Shown here piece by piece: positions 1 through 5,093 of a stretch of DNA of 5,093 nucleotides. Both the position numbers and the translations under genes were made by a program. Source of the stretch: Gemmatimonadaceae bacterium (GTDB lineage Bacteria > Gemmatimonadota > Gemmatimonadetes > Gemmatimonadales > Gemmatimonadaceae). The notes under the pieces were generated by a model. The model did no database searches, had not been told where the DNA came from, and saw only the letters and a list, made by a program, of their open reading frames with translations. The stretch is from positions 1 through 5,093 of the forward strand of contig JANYKY010000284.1 in the NCBI GenBank assembly GCA_025357975.1, given 5' to 3'. The stretch's first letter is position 1. Each line of letters starts with the position of its first letter.

Positions 1-689
1 TTGCGACTCAGGTAGACGATCGAACCGATCGTTTCGGGGATGAACACAATCCTATATGTGAATCGCCTCTGCTTCAGATTCTGCAGCCACTCAACCAGCG
101 CGGTTGTGACAACCGGGCCGGACAGCTCGTTATTCGCCATCGAGGGGTGGCAGATGTAAGTCGAAAGAAAAATCTCTTTCTTCTCCGCGCCGGGAAGAAT
201 GACCTCTCCGTAAGTAAGAGAGCCAGGTTCTAGAGTGCTGTCGATGACAACGTGATACCGGCCATCCGCGAGCTCCGCGCGCTCTGACTCACGAAGGCAA
301 AATCCCCAGCGCTTCTGATAATAAGAAGTCACGTAAGGAATAGCGGCCGGCTGATCAGGCAGCGAATGCAAATGGGGTTGCAGCTCCGCCAGTGCCATCC
401 ACTCATCGACCGGCACCGAATAGCCGACCACGTGGAGATTGTTGTTGGCAAAATCGACGACACGATTCCCTGACTCGTCGGCGATGTACGCCCCGCGGAT
501 GTTCCACTCATCGGGTACCGTCCAGTCGAACGCCTGTGTGCCAGATGCAACTTCGTGAACCTCGAGGGTCGGGATAATCTTGCTGAGATACGCGAGTGTC
601 TCGCGTACGCCATCACCCGTGATGCTTCGACAAATTGGAAACAGGTCGTTCGCCCAACGATGCATGCGCTCGCCGACGACGTGCGTCAT
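1..689 (-). CDS. DUF4910/DUF2172 M28-like putative aminopeptidase, N-terminal 229 residues (partial)
   Basis: I translated this from the minus strand; it starts at ATG 689-687 and stays open to the window edge. 229 residues are visible; the family is usually a little over 400. Diagnostic family motifs appear in order: [17 protein letters not shown] (16-32), [16 protein letters not shown] (54-69), HLHSLP...IPYVTSYY...WGFCL (106-132), [15 protein letters not shown] (178-192) and [18 protein letters not shown] (212-229). The fold is related to zinc-dependent M28 peptidases, and His181, Glu188 and Glu219 lie in the most conserved blocks, so they are candidate metal or catalytic residues. The missing C-terminus normally carries the rest of the peptidase domain and a winged-helix domain. 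The natural substrate is unknown to me. No signal peptide is visible, so it is probably cytoplasmic. The start overlaps the acyltransferase stop as ATGA, which implies translational coupling. Family assignment is strong; peptidase activity is inferred. Confidence 0.93.
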   Translation of the reverse strand, partial: MTHVVGERMHRWANDLFPICRSITGDGVRETLAYLSKIIPTLEVHEVASGTQAFDWTVPDEWNIRGAYIADESGNRVVDFANNNLHVVGYSVPVDEWMALAELQPHLHSLPDQPAAIPYVTSYYQKRWGFCLRESERAELADGRYHVVIDSTLEPGSLTYGEVILPGAEKKEIFLSTYICHPSMANNELSGPVVTTALVEWLQNLKQRRFTYRIVFIPETIGSIVYLSR

Positions 690-1534
690 GTCGCCCCCGC
701 CACAGTTGACGCATGCGGCTCGAAGTCGCCGATTTCAAAGCGCCGGCCGAGCTGTTCCAGTCTGGGACGAACCCATTCCTTCGTCGGCTCGTCGAGGAGT
801 GCGAGTGGATCTTGATGCATGGCTTCTACCCAGAACCCACACAGTTCGCGCGCCGACGCAGCCAGAATCTGCGGATGCGATTCGAGTTTCCGGCAGACGC
901 CGGCTGCAAGTGCCCGTTGCAGGAGATTCGGCCAATCGTAGTCCAGTCCCGTGTTCAGCGGCCGCACGTGATAATCCAACGAGCCGCGCTGCAGGTCACC
1001 GGCCTCGCCACTTACCTCGCCTTCGAAGATCTTGTCGTATCTGTACAACGGGCCGCCCGTGAGACGCTCTGCGTAGTGCACGATTGTGTTGTAATGAAAA
1101 GTGCCGCCGTAGTAGAGGATTACGCCATCCTGCGCCACGAGCCACGCGAAGATCGACCCAGGTCCAAATGGATCGGTGCGATCGCCCCACGAAATAATCG
1201 GCTCGCTCCCAATCCCCGCTACGGAAAATATCGGCACATGCGTCCGCCACTCGGCAGCAGTTACGCGAAAGTGCTCGGGAATCGGCCCGAGCTGAGCCGG
1301 ATCGTTCGTCACGCTGAAAACGCGAGTGCGTGGAAAGTCGTAGTTGAACGCCGGGCTCATGAGGACGCGGCCAGCGCCGATCTCGCGCAATAACGCGATG
1401 TGCGAATCGAGAAATGCTTTGCGATCACGCGAAGGCGGGACGAGTGTGGCAGCTCGAAGAGGGTCCGAATGTACGAACACCGGGCCAGTTCCAAGCGCCT
1501 CGATGAGCGACGCCGCGAGTTTCGCTACGCTCAA
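686..1534 (-). CDS. AAC(3)-family (Antibiotic_NAT fold) N-acyltransferase
   Basis: This 282-residue protein resembles the aminoglycoside 3-N-acetyltransferase family, whose known members acylate an amine using an acyl-CoA. Visible family blocks are an N-terminal [10 protein letters not shown] (19-28), [13 protein letters not shown] (55-67), a [12 protein letters not shown] segment (98-109) matching the family's R-x-H-P-x-H-S-V region, [10 protein letters not shown]...GVILYYGG (123-144), and the T-x-x-H-x-x-E motif NTIVHYAE (149-156), with His153 and Glu156 as likely active-site residues. Length is typical. The start is TTG at 1534; the frame upstream reaches a stop (TAA, 1558-1556) with no ATG or GTG, and a GAGAG lies five bases before the TTG. 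It is cytoplasmic. It sits in a glycosyltransferase locus and is coupled to the DUF4910 gene. A biosynthetic role on an amino sugar or similar precursor is more likely than drug resistance, because non-resistance members such as FrbF (FR-900098 biosynthesis) are known. The substrate cannot be told from the sequence. Confidence 0.9.
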   Translation of the reverse strand: MSVAKLAASLIEALGTGPVFVHSDPLRAATLVPPSRDRKAFLDSHIALLREIGAGRVLMSPAFNYDFPRTRVFSVTNDPAQLGPIPEHFRVTAAEWRTHVPIFSVAGIGSEPIISWGDRTDPFGPGSIFAWLVAQDGVILYYGGTFHYNTIVHYAERLTGGPLYRYDKIFEGEVSGEAGDLQRGSLDYHVRPLNTGLDYDWPNLLQRALAAGVCRKLESHPQILAASARELCGFWVEAMHQDPLALLDEPTKEWVRPRLEQLGRRFEIGDFEPHASTVAGAT

Positions 1535-1539
1535 TGCAA

Positions 1540-1544
1540 CTCTC
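1540..1544 (-). promoter_or_regulatory. Probable ribosome binding site deciding the TTG start of the acyltransferase gene
   Basis: On the minus strand, GAGAG is followed by five bases (TTGCA) and then the TTG at 1534-1532. It is a modest match to an anti-16S sequence, but the spacing is acceptable and no other start codon exists between the upstream stop and the conserved N-terminus. Confidence 0.4.
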
Positions 1545-1560
1545 GCTCGCGGTAATTACG

Positions 1561-1588
1561 TTGTGGGAACTCTCATGTTCGATATAAT
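1561..1588 (+). promoter_or_regulatory. Candidate sigma70-type promoter in the divergent intergenic region
   Basis: A perfect -10 hexamer TATAAT (1583-1588) follows a weak -35 TTGTGG (1561-1566) at 16-bp spacing, in the only distinctly AT-rich stretch between the divergent genes. Transcription would begin near 1595, inside or just after the proposed TTG start of the membrane glycosyltransferase (1592-1594). Either that gene starts further in, or this is not its promoter. On the opposite strand the same tract reads TATTAT (1589-1584), a 5/6 match that could serve the acyltransferase gene, but I see no -35 for it. Confidence 0.35.
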
Positions 1589-1591
1589 AAC

Positions 1592-3544
1592 TTGTTAGGA
1601 TTTCTCCCGCTGTTGGCGCTCGCTGCCTCTGTGCATGCGTTTCGCCGAAGCGGTTCTCGATTCAGTACGGCCTTCTTTCGCGGGGCCGTCACATGGGCTG
1701 TTGCGCTCGTCACCATCACCGAATGCTCGAGCGCAGTAGGCATGCTCGATCAGCCCACGCTCGCAGTCGCCTGGATCTGCTTCATTGCCGCGGCGATGGT
1801 GATTGCCAGTCGTTATGCGGAACTGGACGCAACCGCGCTCGGTGGTGCATCGGCTTTCCGGACCGCGGTTGCTGACGATACACTCGCTCGCGTTCAACTA
1901 GTCGCGATTGCGATCATCGCCGTTGTAGCGCTCTTTCTCGCATACGTCGCGGCGCCGGCCACTGCCGATTCGATGACGTACCATTTGCCGCGAGTCGAGC
2001 ACTGGATTCAGAATCACAGCGTCGCTCCATATCGCAGCAACATTGAACGCCAGCTGTGGCCAGGGCCCGGAGCCGAATACATCGTGCTTCACGTCGAGAC
2101 GCTGAGCCGAAGCGATCGTGGAGCGACGTTAATCCAATGGGCTGCTTACGTAGCGAACATAGTTGCAGCTTCGCTGGTTGCTGCCGAGCTTGGCGCTTCC
2201 AGGCGCGGACGTGTGCTCGCTGCGTTTCTTGCGGCCACAATTCCTGGTGCAATTGCGCAAGCGACGGGCGCTCAGGTCGAGCTGGTTTTTTCGTTCTGGC
2301 TGGCTTGTTCCGTGTTTCTGGGCCTCCGCCTCGGTGGTATAAAAAAGGGCGAGCCGTGGCTGGCGACATCGGCGGCTTTCGGGGCGGCTGTTGGGATTGC
2401 CGTGTTCACGAAGGCGACAGCTTACGTGTATTTCGCGCCGTTCGGCGCGTGGTTTCTCGTTGCATCGTTCCGGTCGAGCGGGCTCCGCGCGGGCCGGTTC
2501 TGGATAGTCGCGGGCTCCATCGCGCTGGCGATCAACGCGCCCGCCTTCTATCGCAACATCGTCATCTACGGAAATCCGCTGAGCAAGCCAGGCGCGAACG
2601 GCGTCGTGAACTCCGCCTTTTTTCCCGGTGGAATGGCTTCCAATATCGTGAGAAACATCTCGCTACATTTTGGAACGCCATTCCAGTCAGTCAATACCGT
2701 GGTTGAATCAGCAATCAACTCGATCGACGCGACCCTTGGCGTCCTGCCGAACGATCAGCGAACGACATTTCCAGGCGAGACTTTTCATTTTCTGGGAAAT
2801 CAGTCGGCAGAACAAACCGCTGGCTCGCCGGTTCAGGTGCTCATCGCATTCGGAACTCTTGCATTTCTGATTATTGCCGGGCGGCGGAAATACCGAACGC
2901 AGCTCGAGAACATGTTGTGTGTTGCAGGGGGCTTTCTCCTTTTCTCCTTTTACCTGAGATGGCAACCCTGGCATGCGAGGCTTCATGTTCCCCTGCTGAT
3001 GCTTGCAGTCCCTGCATGCGCGGTGATCCTCGAGAAGGTGAGACGGCAGTGGGTGGTGGGTTCAATCTCAGCGCTGGCTTTTGTTGTCGCACTTCCGCCG
3101 CTCGTTCGGAATCCCGCCCGACCGCTATTTGCCGCACTGCCTGTCTACACAATTCCGCGCGCCCGGCAGTATTTCGCGGAGCATCTCGATCTGTACGAGC
3201 CTTACGTCGCGGCCACTGACTACCTGAAGAGCATCCCGTGTCACGACATCGGGCTTTGGGTGCGAGGAGACGGCGCTGAATATCCTGTCTGGGTGTTGAT
3301 GAGAACTCACGGTCGCGATGGTGTGCGCATCCGTCATGTGTCAATTGGAAATCCTTCAGCCGATCTGACTGACACACCGGCTGGAGACAACTTCACCCCG
3401 TGTGCCTTGATGTACATCGCTTCTGAAGGACGCTACCTGCCGCTTGTCATTCCCGCCGGCTATACGCAGGCCTGGAAGCAGCGCGACATCGTAATCTACA
3501 AACCGGATGCGCCCGCGACTGGCTCACTTCCCCGTGGTTTTTGA
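1592..3544 (+). CDS. Polytopic GT-C family glycosyltransferase (PMT/ArnT-like, GT39-type)
   Basis: This 650-residue membrane protein has roughly 12-14 hydrophobic segments, e.g. near 2-17, 32-50, 55-72, 101-120, 182-200, 207-247, 258-293, 303-318, 414-430, 441-455, 464-480 and 487-504, and then a soluble C-terminal domain (about 505-650). The first large extracytoplasmic loop carries TADSMTYHLPRVEHW (124-138), where Asp126 matches the conserved acidic residue of GT-C enzymes, followed by ERQLWPGPGAEY (152-163). RWQPWHARLH (456-465) is another block typical of this subfamily. GT-C enzymes take a sugar from a polyprenyl-phosphate donor and act on the outer face of the cytoplasmic membrane; acceptor and sugar are unknown here. 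The next gene encodes a plausible donor synthase. The only in-frame start near the N-terminus is TTG at 1592; TTG 1613 and GTG 1631 are alternatives, and an ATG at 1575 is out of frame by one base. Family confidence is high; the exact start is uncertain. Confidence 0.9.
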   Translation: MLGFLPLLALAASVHAFRRSGSRFSTAFFRGAVTWAVALVTITECSSAVGMLDQPTLAVAWICFIAAAMVIASRYAELDATALGGASAFRTAVADDTLARVQLVAIAIIAVVALFLAYVAAPATADSMTYHLPRVEHWIQNHSVAPYRSNIERQLWPGPGAEYIVLHVETLSRSDRGATLIQWAAYVANIVAASLVAAELGASRRGRVLAAFLAATIPGAIAQATGAQVELVFSFWLACSVFLGLRLGGIKKGEPWLATSAAFGAAVGIAVFTKATAYVYFAPFGAWFLVASFRSSGLRAGRFWIVAGSIALAINAPAFYRNIVIYGNPLSKPGANGVVNSAFFPGGMASNIVRNISLHFGTPFQSVNTVVESAINSIDATLGVLPNDQRTTFPGETFHFLGNQSAEQTAGSPVQVLIAFGTLAFLIIAGRRKYRTQLENMLCVAGGFLLFSFYLRWQPWHARLHVPLLMLAVPACAVILEKVRRQWVVGSISALAFVVALPPLVRNPARPLFAALPVYTIPRARQYFAEHLDLYEPYVAATDYLKSIPCHDIGLWVRGDGAEYPVWVLMRTHGRDGVRIRHVSIGNPSADLTDTPAGDNFTPCALMYIASEGRYLPLVIPAGYTQAWKQRDIVIYKPDAPATGSLPRGF

Positions 3545-3585
3545 TAAGTTTCGCACCACACGAGCTCGCGCGCCGTCATCACACC

Positions 3586-4569
3586 ATGGCTGAAGACACC
3601 ATCGAGAAACCCAACAAGATCAATTCTGCCATGGAGGGTGGACCGCTGTTGTCGGTGGTTGTCCCCGTCTTCAACGAACAGGATGTGATCGAGCCGCTGC
3701 ACTCGCGCCTTCTCCAGATCCTCGATCCCGCCGGCATCGACTTCGAGATCATCTTTGTGGACGACGGAAGCAGGGATCGTTCGGCACAGATGCTCGATGC
3801 GATCTGCAGGTCCGACCCGCGCTTCAATGTCTTGCACTTCTCCCGCAACTTTGGGCACCAGCCCGCAGTGACCGCCGGGCTCCGTGCAGTCAACGGCCAG
3901 TGTGCAGTTGTGATCGATGCGGATCTTCAGGACCCTCCCGAGCTCATCCTCGACATGCTGAAGCTCTGGCGCGAAGGATACGCTGTCGTGTATGCGCAGA
4001 AAACGGAACGCGAAGGAAGCGGGTTCCTGATCCGGCACGCGTACAGAATCTTCTATCGCGTCGTCGGAAGCCTATCCGAAGTGGAGATCCCGCGGGACTC
4101 GGGCGACTTCTCACTAATGGACAGACGAGTTGTCGATCTGCTCAATGCGATGCCCGAACGCAATCGCTACGTGCGCGGACTGCGCGCATGGCTGGGATTC
4201 AGGCAGACAGCAATCAAGTTCGAGCGGCCTGCGCGATTCGCCGGGCACACCAAGTATAATTTTGGTCGCCTGATCGGGCTCGCGTTCGACGGTGTTCTCT
4301 CCGTTTCCACCGCCCCGCTACGCATCGCGATGTACATGGGATTCCTGTCATCGATTGGAAGCTTTCTTCTCGGGATCATCTTCGCAATTCAGCAGATCAC
4401 TGGCAAATCGCACACTGCGCGAGGATGGGCCTCTACCATAGTAGTCATACTGTTCCTCGGCGGAGTCCAGCTCATCTGCATTGGCTTCATCGGTGAGTTC
4501 ATCGGCCGAATTTATGACGAGGTGAAGCAGCGACCGATGTACGTCGTTGCTCGATCGACGGGTCTATAG
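3586..4569 (+). CDS. GT2 polyprenyl-phosphate glycosyltransferase, GtrB/DPM1-like, with two C-terminal membrane helices
   Basis: From ATG 3586 this encodes 327 residues, the usual size for GtrB/ArnC-type enzymes. Numbered from that ATG: the GT-A nucleotide-binding start VVVPVFNEQ (24-32), FVDDGS (57-62), SRNFGHQPAVTAGL (86-99), the metal-binding DADLQDPPE (111-119), DSGDFSLM (171-178), RNRYVRGLRAW (192-202) and the family's RFAGHTKYNFGRL block (217-229). Two transmembrane helices follow near 245-268 and 283-303. The predicted reaction is transfer of a sugar from a nucleotide-sugar to polyprenyl phosphate on the cytoplasmic face, supplying lipid-linked donor. The sugar is not evident. The start is ambiguous: TTG 3541 overlaps the upstream stop as TTGA and would add 15 residues by coupling, while ATG 3631 would give a shorter N-terminus still upstream of the first motif. 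No strong Shine-Dalgarno sequence separates them. It is probably co-transcribed with the upstream GT-C gene and likely its functional partner. Confidence 0.93.
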   Translation: MAEDTIEKPNKINSAMEGGPLLSVVVPVFNEQDVIEPLHSRLLQILDPAGIDFEIIFVDDGSRDRSAQMLDAICRSDPRFNVLHFSRNFGHQPAVTAGLRAVNGQCAVVIDADLQDPPELILDMLKLWREGYAVVYAQKTEREGSGFLIRHAYRIFYRVVGSLSEVEIPRDSGDFSLMDRRVVDLLNAMPERNRYVRGLRAWLGFRQTAIKFERPARFAGHTKYNFGRLIGLAFDGVLSVSTAPLRIAMYMGFLSSIGSFLLGIIFAIQQITGKSHTARGWASTIVVILFLGGVQLICIGFIGEFIGRIYDEVKQRPMYVVARSTGL

Positions 4570-4622
4570 AAACTCTGGCGCTGGACCCGAGCGAGCGCAA
4601 CTCGACGGCTGACACTCGCACC

Positions 4623-5093
4623 TTGGTTGTACTGGCAGGAATAGTTGCCGCAACGCTCGGTGGCGTTTATGCCTTGCTGCGTGCCGGCTTCGAGAATCCC
4701 GCCGCGCCCATATTGAAAAGTGTCTGCCTATCCCTTTTTCTCACGACGTTCCCGTTCGTTTGCAGGACTTTTCTTGGGCGAAGTGGTCAGGGGACAGACG
4801 GGCGAGTTCACTGGGCGTCGTCATATGCGTTTCTATGGCTGGCGGGCTTTGCTGTCACTGGACTGATCGGAAGACTAGTCCCGATTGTGGGGATAAACCC
4901 GTTCATCGCATTCGCGGTTGCGGGATCGGTCGCATTCGTCCTGATATCTGTACGCTGGATAAGAGACCAGGGTGCGGCGCGATCAATCGCGTATGTAGTG
5001 AGTGCAGTTGCGTTTGGTTGCTGGACAGCGGGCGTTGTCTGGGGCCGCGTTTACAAGAATCCGCTGTTTGTCGAGAGCCTGATCATCGACGGC
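4623..5093 (+). CDS. Polytopic membrane protein of unknown function, N-terminal part (partial)
   Basis: A frame open from 4518 to the window end encodes a hydrophobic protein. From TTG 4623, the first standard start, 157 residues are visible, with membrane segments near 1-19, 31-49, 66-82, 92-110 and 121-139, then a more polar stretch ending YKNPLFVESLIIDG. Charged residues in the connecting loops (e.g. the stretch near 53-64, RWIRDQ 111-116) fit a real membrane protein. No ATG occurs in frame anywhere visible. Codons 4575-4622 have strongly GC-biased third positions, which suggests translation begins upstream of the TTG, possibly at a non-standard codon near 4566-4581. I do not recognise the family from this fragment. 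By position after the GT2 gene it could be another membrane glycosyltransferase, a polymerase or a flippase of the same pathway, but nothing here decides between them. Confidence 0.72.
   Translation, partial: MVVLAGIVAATLGGVYALLRAGFENPAAPILKSVCLSLFLTTFPFVCRTFLGRSGQGTDGRVHWASSYAFLWLAGFAVTGLIGRLVPIVGINPFIAFAVAGSVAFVLISVRWIRDQGAARSIAYVVSAVAFGCWTAGVVWGRVYKNPLFVESLIIDG

Noticed and set aside
580..1062. A 160-codon plus-strand open frame crossing the acyltransferase/DUF4910 junction
   Set aside because: The product is rich in Arg, Pro and Ser, typical of an antisense shadow, and it spans two well-supported minus-strand genes.
713..1393. A 226-codon plus-strand open frame
   Set aside because: It lies wholly antisense to the AAC(3)-family gene, which has clear family motifs; the plus-strand product has no recognisable domain and owes its length to GC-rich codon bias.
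1552..1559. Palindrome GTAATTAC in the divergent intergenic region
   Set aside because: An 8-bp palindrome is too short and isolated to call an operator; no second copy was seen nearby.
1575..1598. Seven-codon leader peptide MFDIITC ending at TAG
   Set aside because: It is not listed as a gene because it is as easily read as the frameshifted true N-terminus of the GT-C protein; it has no attenuator-like codon run or hairpin.
2056..2706. A 216-codon open frame in another plus-strand frame inside the GT-C gene
   Set aside because: It is arginine-, cysteine- and glycine-rich, matches no family and is fully nested in the GT-C coding sequence.
2871..3377. A 168-codon minus-strand open frame
   Set aside because: It is antisense to the conserved C-terminal half of the GT-C gene and has low-complexity, Arg-rich composition.
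3496..4038. A 180-codon minus-strand open frame
   Set aside because: It is antisense to the GT2 catalytic domain. It looks more protein-like because it mirrors a conserved gene, but it has no family motif of its own.
4255..4260. A perfect TATAAT inside the GT2 gene
   Set aside because: It encodes part of the conserved KYN of the GHTKYN block, and no -35-like hexamer lies at 15-19 bp spacing.

Overview
The window is bacterial, densely coding and moderately GC-rich, with GC-biased third codon positions. It looks like part of a surface-polysaccharide or glycoconjugate locus. Nothing in it fixes the phylum. It has no rRNA, tRNA, mobile-element, phage or CRISPR signature, and the genes are packed with overlaps or gaps of tens of bases.

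Layout: two divergent groups are separated by about 57 bp (1535-1591). On the minus strand, reading leftward, are an AAC(3)-family acyltransferase-like gene (686-1534, TTG start) and a DUF4910/DUF2172 peptidase-like gene that leaves the window at base 1. The two are joined by an ATGA overlap, so they are almost certainly co-translated. On the plus strand, reading rightward, are a 650-residue polytopic GT-C (PMT/ArnT-like) glycosyltransferase (1592-3544), a GtrB/DPM1-type GT2 polyprenyl-phosphate glycosyltransferase with two C-terminal membrane helices (3586-4569), and the start of another polytopic membrane protein that runs off the right edge.

How the genes may work together (inference): the GT2 enzyme would make a polyprenyl-phosphate sugar on the cytoplasmic face. 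After flipping, the GT-C enzyme would use it on the outer face of the membrane. The acyltransferase/peptidase-like pair may build or trim an amide on an amino sugar or other small precursor of the same product. The AAC(3) homologue should not be read as an antibiotic-resistance gene from its fold alone.

The main oddity is in the start signals. The acyltransferase and the GT-C gene have only TTG starts. The GT-C TTG lies directly behind a perfect TATAAT, and an out-of-frame ATG just upstream suggests a 1-nt frameshift. The last gene has no ATG in 192 visible open codons and appears to be coding upstream of its first standard start. I did not find a convincing wholly new system. The acyltransferase/DUF4910 pair is the most worthwhile lead.
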